DNA of 64,000 nucleotides from Nocardioides faecalis (GCF_018388425.1 NZ_CP074406.1:2542001-2606000); one strand, 5' to 3'. Shown: positions 32,011 through 40,882, counted from the first letter of the stretch. A program made the numbers and translations. The notes: generated by a model from the letters alone, not told the origin.

Positions 32011-32322
32011 ATGGACGTCCACCTCGCCTGGGCCTCGGTGCCCTTCCCCGACGACCTCGTCGGGCCGTGGGTGGAGGTGCGCCATCTGGCCGAGGACCTC
32101 GTGGCGGTGGAGAGCACCGCGAGCCTGTCGCGGGTCTACCACGAGCTGAAGTGGAGCCTGGCTGAGGACGCGGCGCTGATCGTGGCTCCGCTCGCCGGCC
32201 GGCCGAAGCTCAAGGGACTACGGCCCGGGACGACCACGTGGCTGCGCGACCGGCTCGCGGTGTGGCCCGGCCCCGACACCGGTTCGCACGCGACCGGGCG
32301 CGACGCGGAGGACTCCGCGTAG
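32011..32322 (+). CDS. Conserved small actinobacterial protein, function unknown
   Basis: Soluble, acidic protein of 103 residues. AGGAG lies five bases before the ATG at 32011, which favours this start over one at 31948. Visible sequence is MDVHLAWASVPFPDDLVGPW, EVRHLAEDLVAVESTASLSR, VYHELKWSLAEDAALIVAPL; no known catalytic motif. The beta-alpha pattern suggests a small alpha/beta protein. Coding character is convincing (RBS, in-frame third-position GC). The stop is two bases before the start of the DUF72 gene, so the two are probably cotranscribed. Confidence 0.6.
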   Translation: MDVHLAWASVPFPDDLVGPWVEVRHLAEDLVAVESTASLSRVYHELKWSLAEDAALIVAPLAGRPKLKGLRPGTTTWLRDRLAVWPGPDTGSHATGRDAEDSA

Positions 32323-32324
32323 TC

Positions 32325-33173
32325 GTGGCGTCCGGGCGATTGCTCATCGGCACCTCGGGCTGGTCGTACGCGGCGTGGCGTGGCGACTTCTACCCCGATG
32401 GCCTGCGCCAGCGCGACGAGCTGCGGTTCCTCTCCGAGCGGACCACCGCCAGCGAGGTGAACGCCACCTTCTACCGTCTCCAGCGGCCCACCACGTTCCA
32501 GCGGTGGTACGACGACGCCGCACCCTCACACGTGCTCGCGATCAAGGGCAGCCGCTACGTCACCCACCTCAAGCAGCTGCGCGACCCGCTGCCCGGCCTG
32601 GCGAACTTCTTCGCCTCCGGGGTGCTGGCGTTGCGCGAGCGCCTCGACGTCGTGCTGTGGCAGCTGCCGGCACGCCTGCACTGCGACCCGGCGCTCCTGG
32701 AGGAGTTCCTGGCGGTGCTGCCACGCACCGCCGGCGAGGCGGCGGCGCTGGCCGCTCGGCACGACGACCGGCTGGCGGCGGACCGCACGTGGCTGGAGCC
32801 CGCCGATCCCGGCGCCCGGATCCGGCACGCGCTGGAGCCGCGGCACACGTCGTACGGCAGCCCGGAGGCGCTCGACGTGCTCTCCACCCACGACGTGGCG
32901 CTGGTGCACTCGGACTCCCCTGGCGCCTGGCCGGTGCTGGAGGCCGACACCGCGTCGTTCCGCTACGTGCGGCTGCACGGTCACTCGACGCTGTATGCGA
33001 GCCGTTACTCCGACCGGCTGCTCGACACATGGGCCGAACGCTGCGCGGCGTGGAGCGCGGCCGGGGTGGACGTGCACGTGTACTTCGACAACGACGCCCG
33101 CGGCCACGCCCCGCACGACGCGGTGCGGCTACTGCAGCGCCTGGGGGCCGCCCCGGAGCCGGCCAGCGACTGA
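32325..33173 (+). CDS. DUF72 family protein
   Basis: 282 residues of the DUF72 (YecE-like) TIM-barrel family. Typical opening LLIGTSGWSYAAWRGDFYP, then SEVNATFYRLQRPTTFQRW, HVLAIKGSRYVTHLKQLRD, and later YVRLHGHSTLYASRYSDRLLDTWAE and VYFDNDARGHAPHDAVRL. The GTG 32325 follows the preceding stop by two bases; GGAGGA lies 12 bases upstream. Biochemical role of DUF72 remains unclear; some reports connect it with stress or metal-dependent hydrolysis. Stops ten bases before the end of the convergent receiver/RsbW gene. Confidence 0.87.
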   Translation: MASGRLLIGTSGWSYAAWRGDFYPDGLRQRDELRFLSERTTASEVNATFYRLQRPTTFQRWYDDAAPSHVLAIKGSRYVTHLKQLRDPLPGLANFFASGVLALRERLDVVLWQLPARLHCDPALLEEFLAVLPRTAGEAAALAARHDDRLAADRTWLEPADPGARIRHALEPRHTSYGSPEALDVLSTHDVALVHSDSPGAWPVLEADTASFRYVRLHGHSTLYASRYSDRLLDTWAERCAAWSAAGVDVHVYFDNDARGHAPHDAVRLLQRLGAAPEPASD

Positions 33174-33182
33174 TCCCGCCGC

Positions 33183-33962
33183 TCAGTCGGCGACGGCGTC
33201 CTGCTCGCGGCGCAGCTCGGCCCACACGACCTTGCCGACCTCGCGGTGCTCCACGCCCCAGGCCGAGGACATCGCGGAGACCAGGAGCAGGCCCCTGCCG
33301 TGCTCGTCGGAGAGCTGCGGCGGACCGGGCGCGGGCATGCCCGGGCCGTAGTCGCGCACCGCGATCCGCACGCCGTGCTCGGCGGCGACGACGCTGAGCT
33401 CGTAGTGGGAGTCCGCGTGGGTGATCGCGTTGGCGGCGAGCTCGCTGACCACCAGGTAGGCCAGGTCCATCAGCTCGCCCAGCCCCCACGCCTCCAACCG
33501 GGACCGCACGAAGGCCCGGGCCTCCCCCACGCTCGCCAGGTCGCGCGGCAGCTGGACGGCAGCCTCGACCACGCCGTCGGGGTCGCCGACGCCGCCGATC
33601 ACCTCGACGAGCCGCTCGACGTCGTCACCCTTGACCACGTAGCCCCGGGCGCGGTCCTCGAACCACGCGGGATCCTCGGGGTCCAGCCCGGAGAAGATGA
33701 CCACGTCCGCCGCGGGTGCGGCCTCCTGCAGGTTCAGGAGCACGTCACGGCCGCCGACGTCGGGCAGCACGAGGTCGAGCACGATCACGTCCGGGGCCAG
33801 CTCGTGCGCCAGCTCCACGGCACTGTCGCCACGACCCGCCTCCCCCACGACCTCGAACCCGCCGCGCAGCCGAAGTGCGGTGCGCACCAGGAGGCGCATC
33901 TCGGGGGCGTCGTCGACGAGGAGGACCCGGATCGGCGCCTCGGCGCTTGCCGCGCGGCTCAT
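33183..33962 (-). CDS. Response-regulator receiver fused to RsbW-like anti-sigma ATPase
   Basis: 259 residues with two domains. Residues ~12-125: CheY-like receiver (VLLVDDAPEMR, phospho-Asp ~59 in VIVLDLVLPD, VIFSGLD, Lys in YVVKGDD). Residues ~150-255: GHKL ATPase of the RsbW/anti-sigma type, with N-box SELAANAITHAD, G1 RDYGPGMP and G2 GRGLLLV. A receiver joined to an anti-sigma kinase is unusual: it would let a histidine kinase gate sigma-factor sequestration. It overlaps by four bases the upstream kinase gene (its likely phosphodonor). Its sigma target is inferred to be the factor at 30982. Confidence 0.86.
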   Translation of the reverse strand: MSRAASAEAPIRVLLVDDAPEMRLLVRTALRLRGGFEVVGEAGRGDSAVELAHELAPDVIVLDLVLPDVGGRDVLLNLQEAAPAADVVIFSGLDPEDPAWFEDRARGYVVKGDDVERLVEVIGGVGDPDGVVEAAVQLPRDLASVGEARAFVRSRLEAWGLGELMDLAYLVVSELAANAITHADSHYELSVVAAEHGVRIAVRDYGPGMPAPGPPQLSDEHGRGLLLVSAMSSAWGVEHREVGKVVWAELRREQDAVAD

Positions 33963-36106
33963 CGGCGGCTCCCCTCGTCCTCGCTCGGTCGCGGCAGGGT
34001 CACCACGAATGCGCTGTCCTCGGCACGGTAGCGCGCGTCGCCACCCTGGGCCCGCGCCAGCGCCCGCACGAGATAGAGCCCCAGGCCGGTGCCCTCCTTG
34101 CTGCCCGTGGCGAAGAACTCGAAGAGCCTCGCCCGCATGGCCTCGGGCACGCCCCCGCCGGCGTCTCGGACGACGACGTCGACGAACCCGGGTTCAGCGC
34201 CCGGCTCGTTGGCGACCACCACGGGCGCGGCGCCGTGCTGCAACGCGTTGCGAACCAGGTTCTCCACCATCTGTGCCAGCCGGTCCGGGTCGGCCAGCAC
34301 CCGCAGGCCGGGATCGAAGCGCACCTCGACCTGTCCGGGCGCGCCCAGCAGGGAGCTCTGCAGCCGGCCCGCGAGGTCGGTGGCCAGCTCGACGCTCTCG
34401 GTCTGCACGGACAGCGTGCTGCGCCCCACCCGGGAGGCGGTGAGGAGGTCGTTGAGCAGCCGCTGCAGCCGGTCGGCCCCGCTGGCCATCGCCTGGAACA
34501 GCTCACGCCGCTCGGTCTCCGGCACGGTGTCCCAGTGCTTCTGCAGCAGCGCCGCGGTGCCGCCGAGGACGCCGACCGGGGAGCGCAGCTCGTGGGCGGT
34601 CACCGCCAGGAACTGCGCCTGGTCCTCTGCCGCCTCCCGGAGCCGCTGGTTGGCGGACGCGAGGGCCGCGTTCGCCTCGGCCAGCGCGTTGGCCGAGCGC
34701 TCCTGCTCGCGCAGCATCCACATCCGCTCGGTGATGTCGCGGGTGACCTTGGCGAACCCGACCAGCGCGCCGTCGGCGTCGCGGACCGCGGTGATGGTGA
34801 CGTGGGCCCAGAACGTCGAACCGTCCTTGCGGATGCGCCACCCCTCCTCCTCGTAGCTCCCGTCCCGGGTGGCCATCTCCAGCTCGTGCTCGGGGTGGCG
34901 CGAGGCCTGCTTGTCGCGCGGGTAGAAGGTCCGGAAGTGCCGGCCGACGATCTCCGACTCCGTCCAGCCCTTGATCCGCTGCGCACCGGCGTTCCAGCTG
35001 GCCACGCGCCCGTCGGGGTCCAGCATGAAGATCGCGTAGTCCCGCACCGCCTCGACCAGGAGCCGGAAGCGCTGCTCGCTGCGGCGCAGCTCCTCCTCCA
35101 TCTCCCGTTGCGCGCTGACGTCCTGCACCTGCAGGAACAGGTAGAGCGGCCGGCTCGAGGCGTCGCGCACGGGCGAGAGCGTGGCGAGCAGCCGCTGGTC
35201 GTCGCGGGTCTCCAGGGCGTGCTCGACCTGGACCGCGTCGCGGGTTCCGGCGCTCACCTGCTCCAGCACCTGGCGCACCCGGTCCGCGTCCGGCCCCGCG
35301 AGGTCGGCGTACGGCATCGCGACGAGCTCGGGCAGGGAACGACCGGTGAGGCGGGCCAGCGCCGGGTTGGCCCGGACCACGCGACCGGCGAGGGTCATCG
35401 TGGCCATCCCGATCGCGGCGTCCTCGAACACCTCCCGGAACCGCTCGAGGTGCTCGCGCAGCACCGGCTCCGTGGTCGCCTCGCCCACCCAGGTTCCCGC
35501 TCCCAGCACGGGCTGCGCCAACAGCTCGGAGGCCACGGTCGGGCTGCGCCATGCCGAGCCCAACGGGTCCGCTCCGCGCGAGGCCCGCCCGCCGCGGAAG
35601 CCCGGCACCGCCGAGGGCCCGGGTGCCTCGGCCGCGTCGGCCGCGTCGGTGTCGTCGGTGTCGTCGGCAACCACCTGCGCCACCCCCGGGTCCGCCTCGA
35701 GCATCGCGAGCAGCTCCTCCGACAGGGTCTCGAGCGACGTCGACTTCTCCAGGAAGCGGGTGGCGCCGCGCTCGATGGTGCGCTCGGCGAGACCGTCCTC
35801 GACGAAGCCGCTGTACATCGCGATCCGGGTGCGGGGCGAGACCTCCCGGATCCGGGGCAGGGCCTCCAACCCGTCCATGCCGGGCATCGAGACGTCGAGC
35901 AGCATCAGGTCGGGCTGCAGCCGCTCGGCGAGCTCGACGGCCTCGAGCCCCGTGCCGCCCTCGGCGACCACCTCGATCCGCCCCGCCAACCTCAGCCGGG
36001 CGCGCACCAGCGTGCGGACCTCGACCGCGTCGTCGACGAGGACCAGGGTCGGCAGGGTGGGAGCCACGGCGGCCGTCTCGTCGGGAACGGTGGGGGTCGA
36101 CTGCAC
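33959..36106 (-). CDS. Hybrid histidine kinase REC-PAS-PAS-HK
   Basis: About 715 residues. N-terminal receiver (LVLVDDAVEVR, phospho-Asp ~72 in LMLLDVSMPG), a disordered stretch, then two PAS domains (FEDAAIGMATMTLAGRVVRAN and VRDYAIFMLDPDGRVASW with PAC FAKVTRDITER), a coiled region (ANALAEANAALASANQRLREA) and a HisKA (VTAHELRSP, His ~502) plus HATPase (ENLVRNALQHG, GTGLGLYLV). Input-end receiver means it can itself be regulated by another kinase. Start chosen as GTG 36106 behind GAGGTG; GTG 36112 and ATG 36262 are other options. No transmembrane segments, so it senses a cytosolic signal. Coupled to the receiver-RsbW gene. Confidence 0.85.
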   Translation of the reverse strand: MQSTPTVPDETAAVAPTLPTLVLVDDAVEVRTLVRARLRLAGRIEVVAEGGTGLEAVELAERLQPDLMLLDVSMPGMDGLEALPRIREVSPRTRIAMYSGFVEDGLAERTIERGATRFLEKSTSLETLSEELLAMLEADPGVAQVVADDTDDTDAADAAEAPGPSAVPGFRGGRASRGADPLGSAWRSPTVASELLAQPVLGAGTWVGEATTEPVLREHLERFREVFEDAAIGMATMTLAGRVVRANPALARLTGRSLPELVAMPYADLAGPDADRVRQVLEQVSAGTRDAVQVEHALETRDDQRLLATLSPVRDASSRPLYLFLQVQDVSAQREMEEELRRSEQRFRLLVEAVRDYAIFMLDPDGRVASWNAGAQRIKGWTESEIVGRHFRTFYPRDKQASRHPEHELEMATRDGSYEEEGWRIRKDGSTFWAHVTITAVRDADGALVGFAKVTRDITERMWMLREQERSANALAEANAALASANQRLREAAEDQAQFLAVTAHELRSPVGVLGGTAALLQKHWDTVPETERRELFQAMASGADRLQRLLNDLLTASRVGRSTLSVQTESVELATDLAGRLQSSLLGAPGQVEVRFDPGLRVLADPDRLAQMVENLVRNALQHGAAPVVVANEPGAEPGFVDVVVRDAGGGVPEAMRARLFEFFATGSKEGTGLGLYLVRALARAQGGDARYRAEDSAFVVTLPRPSEDEGSRR

Positions 36107-36126
36107 GGACACCTCGCTGTCTGGGG

Positions 36127-36159
36127 GCCCACTTCGGGCCCACTTCGGGCCCACTTCGG
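36127..36159 (-). repeat. Three tandem 11-bp units in the leader of the kinase gene
   Basis: GCCCACTTCGG three times (plus-strand reading), one DNA helical turn per unit, 20-50 bases before the kinase start. Could present three sites on one face of the helix. Confidence 0.7.
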
Positions 36160-36331
36160 GCACTGCTGGAGCGGCCGCCCGGTGATGGACCGCACCCGGC
36201 AAGGTAACCGCAGGCGGCCATCCGATGCGGGGGCCACCCCAGGGACCTAGTATTCGGCGCACCGGGGAACCGGTCGCGCGGCGGCCGCGCCCCGCGCGGG
36301 CGGTTCAGCACGGACAGGAGCGGGCCACACG

Positions 36332-39300
36332 ATGCACGAGACTCTCAGGGCGGGCCAGTTCGGCCCCGGCCAGGTCGGCGCCGACCTGGCGCGGGTGGAC
36401 TGGGCCGCGACCGAGGTCGGGCCCCCCGAGCAGTGGCCGCCGTTGCTGCGCACCACCGTGCGCACGCTGCTGGGCTCGCAGTTCCCGATGTGGATGGCCT
36501 GGGGCCCGTCGCTGACGTTCTTCTGCAACGACGCCTACCGCCGCGACACCCTGGGCACCAAGTACCCGTGGGCGCTGGGTCGGCCGGCCTCCGAGGTGTG
36601 GTCGGAGATCTGGGACGAGATCGGCCCGCGGCTCTCGGCCGTGATGGACGAGGGCGCCTCCACCTGGGACGAGAAGCTGATGCTGATCCTGATGCGCAGC
36701 GGCTACGCCGAGGAGACCTACCACACCTTCTCCTACAGCCCGCTGCTCGAGGACGACGGCAGCGTCGCGGGGATGCTGTGCGTGGTCCGGGAGGACACCG
36801 ACGAGGTCATCGCCAACCGCCGGATCCGCGCCCTGCGCGACCTCGCCGGCCACCTCACCGCCCAGCTGAGCGAGCGGGAGACGGTGCAGCAGGCCGCCCA
36901 GGCACTGAGCGCCAACTCGCGTGACCTGCCGTTCCACCTGGCCTACCTCTACGACGACGACGGCACCGCGCACCTGGTGGGCAACAGCGGGCTGCCGGCC
37001 GGCCACCCCGCCGCCCCGGAGACGATTCCGGCACCGGCACCGGCACCGGCACCGGCCTCGGGTGCCGAGGTGCGCTGGGCGCCCGCCCAGGACGGCACCA
37101 CGACCGTGGTGTCCCTGGACCCGCAGCGCCACGGCGAGCTGCCCGGCGGCAGCTGGCCGGTGCCGCCCGCCGAGGTGGCGGTCGTCTCGGTGACGGGCGC
37201 GCAGGGGGCGCCGTACGGCTTCCTGGTGGTGGGCCTGAACCCGTACCGCCCCTTCGACACGGGCTACCGCGACTTCCTGGAGCTGCTCGCCGGACGGCTC
37301 GGTGCCGCGATCACCGATGCTCGGGCCTACGAGATGGAGCGGCGCCGCGCCGAGAGCCTCGCCGAGCTGGACCGCGCCAAGACCGACTTCTTCACCAACG
37401 TCAGCCACGAGTTCCGCACCCCGCTGACCCTGCTCCTGGGTCCCGCCGAGGACGCGCTGGCCGACACCGCCGAGCCGCTGGGCCCGCACCAGCGCGACCG
37501 GGTCGAGGTGATCCACCGCAGCGGGCTGCGCCTGCTCAAGCTGGTCAACTCCCTGCTCGACTTCTCCCGCCTGGAGGCGGGGCGGATGGCGGAGCGGTTC
37601 GAGCCGGTCGACCTGGCCTCCTACACCCGGCAGCTGACCAGCATCTTCGACTCGGCCGCGCAGCGCCTCGGGCTGGAGCTCACCACGAACTGCGCTCCCC
37701 TGGACGAGCCCGTGTACGTCGACCCGGACCTGTGGGGCAAGGTCGTGCTCAACCTCGTCTCCAACGCGTTGAAGTTCACCCTCGAGGGAGGCATCACGGT
37801 CAGCCTCGTCACCGAGGACGGGCACGCGGTCCTCCGCGTCTCCGACACCGGCGTCGGCATCCCGCCGGAGGAGCAGACCACGCTCTTCCGGCGTTTCCGC
37901 CGGGTCCGCGGAGTGCAGGGCCGCAGCCACGAGGGCTCCGGCATCGGGCTCGCCCTGGTCGCCGAGGTCGCCACGCTGCACGGCGGTGACGTCGACGTCC
38001 TCAGCACCCCCGGCGTCGGCAGCACGTTCGTCGTCCGGGTGCCGCTCGGCGCCGCGCACCTGCCCGAGGACCTGGTGGCGCCATCCGGAGCCGGTGGCGT
38101 GGCGGACGTCGTCCTCGACGGGTTCCGCACCGAGGCCCACCGGCTCAGCACCGCCGCCCCCGGGGCTCCGCAGGCGCACGACGCGACACCGGCGGCCGCC
38201 GGCGGCGAGGACCGGGCCCGGATCCTCGTCGTCGACGACAACGCCGACATCCGGCAGTACGTCGCCGAGCTCCTCGAGCCGCACTACGACGTGGTGACCG
38301 CCGGCGACGGCCGCGCCGCCCTCGAGGCGGCCCGGACGCGACCGCCCCACCTGGTGCTGTCCGACGTGATGATGCCGGTGATGGACGGCTTCGAGCTGCT
38401 CGCCGCCCTGCGCGCGGACCCCGACACGGTCGGCATCCCGGTGGTGATGCTGTCGGCCCGCGGCGGTGACGAGGCCACCGCCCAGGGTCTGGAGGCCGGT
38501 GCGGACGACTACCTGGCCAAGCCGTTCGGCGCCCGTGAGCTGCTCGCCCGGGTGCGTGCCAACCTGGAGCTGGACCGCACCACGCGGACCCGGCGCGAGC
38601 TCGAGCGCAGCCGCCGGCTGCTGGACGACGCCGAGCGGCTCGCCCGGATGGGCAGCTGGTCGGTGGACCTGGAGACCGGCCGGGTGGAGGTCTCGGCCCA
38701 GCTGCTGCGGCTGATCGGGCTCAGCCATGCCGAGGTCGACGACCTCGGCCACCCCGACTTCCTCATCGACCTCGTCGACCCCGGCGACCGCGACTTCGTC
38801 CGCGTGGTCCTGGGCGAGGCGCGCGTCGACGACCAGATCGCCTTCGAGGTCCGGATGAGCCGGTCCGACGGCTCCGGCTTCTACGCCCACGTCAACGGCG
38901 AGGTGGTGGCCGAGGAGGACGGCGCGGTCCTGCGCTGCTCCCTGCAGGACGTGACCGAGCGACGCCGTACCGCGGAGGCCGTCGTCGCGGCCAACGCCGC
39001 CGCCGAGGCCGCGGCGCGCGAGCACGCGATCGCCGACGAGCTGCAGACCAGCCTGCTGCCCGAGCGCTCCTTCGACCTCAAGCAGCTGGAGGTCGCCACC
39101 TACTACCGGGCCGGCTCCGAGGGCACCAAGGTGGGCGGCGACTGGTACGACGTCATCGAGCTCGACGACGGCCGCACGGGCCTCGTGCTCGGCGACGTGA
39201 TGGGCCACGGCGTGCAGGCCGCGGCCGTGATGGGCCAGATCCGCACCGCCGTGCGCGCCTATGCCCGCCTCGGCATGCCGCCGCTGCCGCTGATGGAGTC

Positions 39301-39733
39301 GCTGGACTCGCTGGTGTGGGACCTGTTCCCGGAGCAGATCGTGACCTGCGTCTACGCCGCCTTCGATCCCGAGTCGCTGACCGTGGACCTGGTCAGCGCC
39401 GGCCACCTGCCCCCGGTGCTCATCGACGCCGACGGCACGGTGCAGCGGCTGCAGCTCGAGAGGCACCCACCGTTGGGTGTGGGACGCCGGTTCGTGTCCT
39501 CCCAGCAGGTCCGGCTCGCCCCGGGTGCCGGGATCGTGCTCTACACCGACGGGCTCGTGGAGCGCCGCGGACGGGACCTCGAGGACGGCATCACGTCGCT
39601 GATGGAGCAGGCCGCCGCCCTGCGGGTGCCGCTGGCCGAGATCCCGGAGGCGCTGGTGCACGGCATGCTCGCCGACGCCCCGGAGGACGACGTCGCCATC
39701 CTGGTGGCCAGGATCCCCCGCACCGAGGGCTGA
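36332..39733 (+). CDS. Multidomain PAS-GAF-histidine kinase-REC-PAS-PP2C phosphatase
   Basis: Signalling protein of 1133 residues. PAS-like start (SQFPMWMAWGPSLTFFCNDA), a GAF-like middle (with a Pro-Ala spacer PAPAPAPAPA), HisKA with NVSHEFRTPLTLLLG (His ~358), HATPase (NLVSNALKFTLEGG, GSGIGLAL), receiver (ILVVDDNADIR, Asp ~678 in LSDVMMP), second PAS (LARMGSWSVDL), and a C-terminal SpoIIE/RsbU phosphatase: GGDWYDVIEL (~934), LGDVMGHG, YTDGLVERRG, EDDVAILV. It therefore joins phosphorelay input with a partner-switching output that would dephosphorylate an anti-anti-sigma. Divergent from the REC-PAS-PAS-HK gene. Start ATG 36332 has AGGAG 12 bases upstream (long spacing). Confidence 0.88.
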   Translation: MHETLRAGQFGPGQVGADLARVDWAATEVGPPEQWPPLLRTTVRTLLGSQFPMWMAWGPSLTFFCNDAYRRDTLGTKYPWALGRPASEVWSEIWDEIGPRLSAVMDEGASTWDEKLMLILMRSGYAEETYHTFSYSPLLEDDGSVAGMLCVVREDTDEVIANRRIRALRDLAGHLTAQLSERETVQQAAQALSANSRDLPFHLAYLYDDDGTAHLVGNSGLPAGHPAAPETIPAPAPAPAPASGAEVRWAPAQDGTTTVVSLDPQRHGELPGGSWPVPPAEVAVVSVTGAQGAPYGFLVVGLNPYRPFDTGYRDFLELLAGRLGAAITDARAYEMERRRAESLAELDRAKTDFFTNVSHEFRTPLTLLLGPAEDALADTAEPLGPHQRDRVEVIHRSGLRLLKLVNSLLDFSRLEAGRMAERFEPVDLASYTRQLTSIFDSAAQRLGLELTTNCAPLDEPVYVDPDLWGKVVLNLVSNALKFTLEGGITVSLVTEDGHAVLRVSDTGVGIPPEEQTTLFRRFRRVRGVQGRSHEGSGIGLALVAEVATLHGGDVDVLSTPGVGSTFVVRVPLGAAHLPEDLVAPSGAGGVADVVLDGFRTEAHRLSTAAPGAPQAHDATPAAAGGEDRARILVVDDNADIRQYVAELLEPHYDVVTAGDGRAALEAARTRPPHLVLSDVMMPVMDGFELLAALRADPDTVGIPVVMLSARGGDEATAQGLEAGADDYLAKPFGARELLARVRANLELDRTTRTRRELERSRRLLDDAERLARMGSWSVDLETGRVEVSAQLLRLIGLSHAEVDDLGHPDFLIDLVDPGDRDFVRVVLGEARVDDQIAFEVRMSRSDGSGFYAHVNGEVVAEEDGAVLRCSLQDVTERRRTAEAVVAANAAAEAAAREHAIADELQTSLLPERSFDLKQLEVATYYRAGSEGTKVGGDWYDVIELDDGRTGLVLGDVMGHGVQAAAVMGQIRTAVRAYARLGMPPLPLMESLDSLVWDLFPEQIVTCVYAAFDPESLTVDLVSAGHLPPVLIDADGTVQRLQLERHPPLGVGRRFVSSQQVRLAPGAGIVLYTDGLVERRGRDLEDGITSLMEQAAALRVPLAEIPEALVHGMLADAPEDDVAILVARIPRTEG

Positions 39734-39763
39734 GACGCGACGAGCCGGACGGCCGTGCGGACC

Positions 39764-40072
39764 TCAGCGCTCGCGGTAGGGCAGGCCGCAGACGTTGAGC
39801 ACCTGGTGCACGACGGTGCCCGAGGCGCAGACGAGCTCGATCTTCGCGCCGAGGGTCTCGGCGTTGCGCTGCGCGACCGCGAGCACGCCGACGCCCAGGC
39901 TGGGCAGCAGGTCCACGCCGCCGAGGTCGACGACCAGGTCTCGGCGGTACTCGTCGGAGTACTGGACGATCTTCTCCCGCAGGACGACCCCGGAGAGCTC
40001 ATCGACGGAGCCCGAGACCACGAGGGTGTTGTTGTCCTCGTCGTACGCGCATGCAAGCGGCTGCAGATCCAC
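39764..40072 (-). CDS. STAS-domain anti-anti-sigma-like protein
   Basis: About 102 residues covering one STAS fold: NTLVVSGSVDELSGVVLRE, RDLVVDLGGVDLLPSLGVGVLAVAQRN. STAS anti-anti-sigma proteins bind RsbW-type kinases unless phosphorylated on Ser. Here the DSSGLG site is replaced by PSLGVG: aligned on the following Gly-Val-Leu, the phosphorylated Ser position is Leu, so it may bind constitutively. GTG 40072 is chosen because the -10 TAGGAT ends seven bases before it; an upstream ATG at 40147 is in frame. Convergent with the PP2C gene, 31 bases away. Confidence 0.82.
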   Translation of the reverse strand: MDLQPLACAYDEDNNTLVVSGSVDELSGVVLREKIVQYSDEYRRDLVVDLGGVDLLPSLGVGVLAVAQRNAETLGAKIELVCASGTVVHQVLNVCGLPYRER

Positions 40073-40079
40073 GGACAGG

Positions 40080-40085
40080 ATCCTA
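40080..40085 (-). promoter_or_regulatory. Leaderless -10 (TAGGAT) of the STAS gene
   Basis: TAGGAT on the minus strand ends seven bases before GTG 40072. Confidence 0.45.
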
Positions 40086-40168
40086 CGCACCTCGCTCGGG
40101 GTACCCGGCACTCCGGGGGTGTCCCGGCCAGCCGTGGCGTGGCGCACACCGTGCGGGGGCTGCCCGGA

Positions 40169-40195
40169 GGTCTCGCCGACGGCCCTCGCGGGTAG
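40169..40195 (+). promoter_or_regulatory. SigB/SigF-class promoter upstream of the small Cys protein
   Basis: GGTCTC (40169-40174), 15 bases, GGGTAG (40190-40195), then TGGAC. Almost the same layout as 47321-47346 and close to the sigma gene's own element. Confidence 0.5.
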
Positions 40196-40225
40196 TGGAC
40201 GACCCGAGCAGAGAGGAGCCGGAAG

Positions 40226-40429
40226 ATGTACGACGACAACCGGCCGTGCGCGGTCTGCGGGGCCGAGGTCGAGCTGCGGGCACGCACCGACCGCCCCACC
40301 GAGGAGCCCGGCAAGGTGGGCCCGCGGGAGGGGTACGTGGGCGACGGCGACAGCACCGTGGACCTCAGGGTGTGCACCGATCCCGAGTGCCCCACGAACC
40401 GCACCGACGACACCGCCCCCTCCCCCTGA
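40226..40429 (+). CDS. Small Cys-rich (zinc-ribbon-like) protein
   Basis: 67 residues, acidic, with CAVC (residues 8-11) and CTDPEC near the C terminus; the two Cys pairs are the arrangement of a zinc ribbon. AGAGGAG seven bases before ATG 40226, and a SigB-class promoter upstream. Such tiny proteins in stress blocks may bind DNA, RNA or a partner protein. Expression by the stress sigma factor is inference. No close family recognised. Confidence 0.6.
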   Translation: MYDDNRPCAVCGAEVELRARTDRPTEEPGKVGPREGYVGDGDSTVDLRVCTDPECPTNRTDDTAPSP

Positions 40430-40493
40430 GGCGCTTCTGCTCAGGGAAAGGGGGCGGCTCAGCCCAGGCGGCTACGGCTCGGCCGGGTGCAGC

Positions 40494-40811
40494 TCAGGCG
40501 GTGGCGGTGCGTACCGCGGTGTCGTCGTACTGCACGAACGCCTTGGCGGCGATCACCGGAGCGATGTGGTCCTTGATGACCGCGACGTGGGCGGGGTGGG
40601 TCTTGTAGCCCTCCCAGGCCGCCTGGTCGGTGAAGCGCATGTGGAAGCGCAGCGTCGCGTTGCCCTCGAGCAGCCCGGCGTCACGCACGACCTGGGCCTC
40701 GGCGAGGCCGTCGACCTGGCCGGGCAGCGCGAGCAGGCCGGTGACGATGGCCTCGACCTGCTCGTCGGTGGTCTCGGGCTGCAGGGTCAGGTGGGCCACG
40801 TGGTTGAACAT
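40494..40811 (-). CDS. Dabb (stress-responsive A/B barrel) domain protein
   Basis: 105 residues of the dimeric alpha+beta barrel: MFNHVAHLTLQPETTDEQVE at the start, LEGNATLRFHMRFTDQAAWEGYKTHPAHVAVI and DHIAPVIAAKAFVQYDD. The conserved His and Glu pattern (THPAHVA) of Dabb proteins is present. It is downstream of the maleate-isomerase-like gene, 71 bases away on the same strand, and probably cotranscribed. Related proteins in other bacteria act as cyclases or as stress proteins; the actual reaction here is unknown. Confidence 0.8.
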   Translation of the reverse strand: MFNHVAHLTLQPETTDEQVEAIVTGLLALPGQVDGLAEAQVVRDAGLLEGNATLRFHMRFTDQAAWEGYKTHPAHVAVIKDHIAPVIAAKAFVQYDDTAVRTATA

Positions 40812-40882
40812 CTCAGACGTCTCTTCTCAGGTGTCGGTCGAACAGCGAGTCGGGGCAGGGGTGATGAGCAGCGGGGCGCGGC

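Noticed and set aside
36305..39661. 1118-residue minus-strand open frame
   Set aside because: Antisense of the kinase-PP2C gene; no motif, whereas the plus frame has all kinase and phosphatase boxes.
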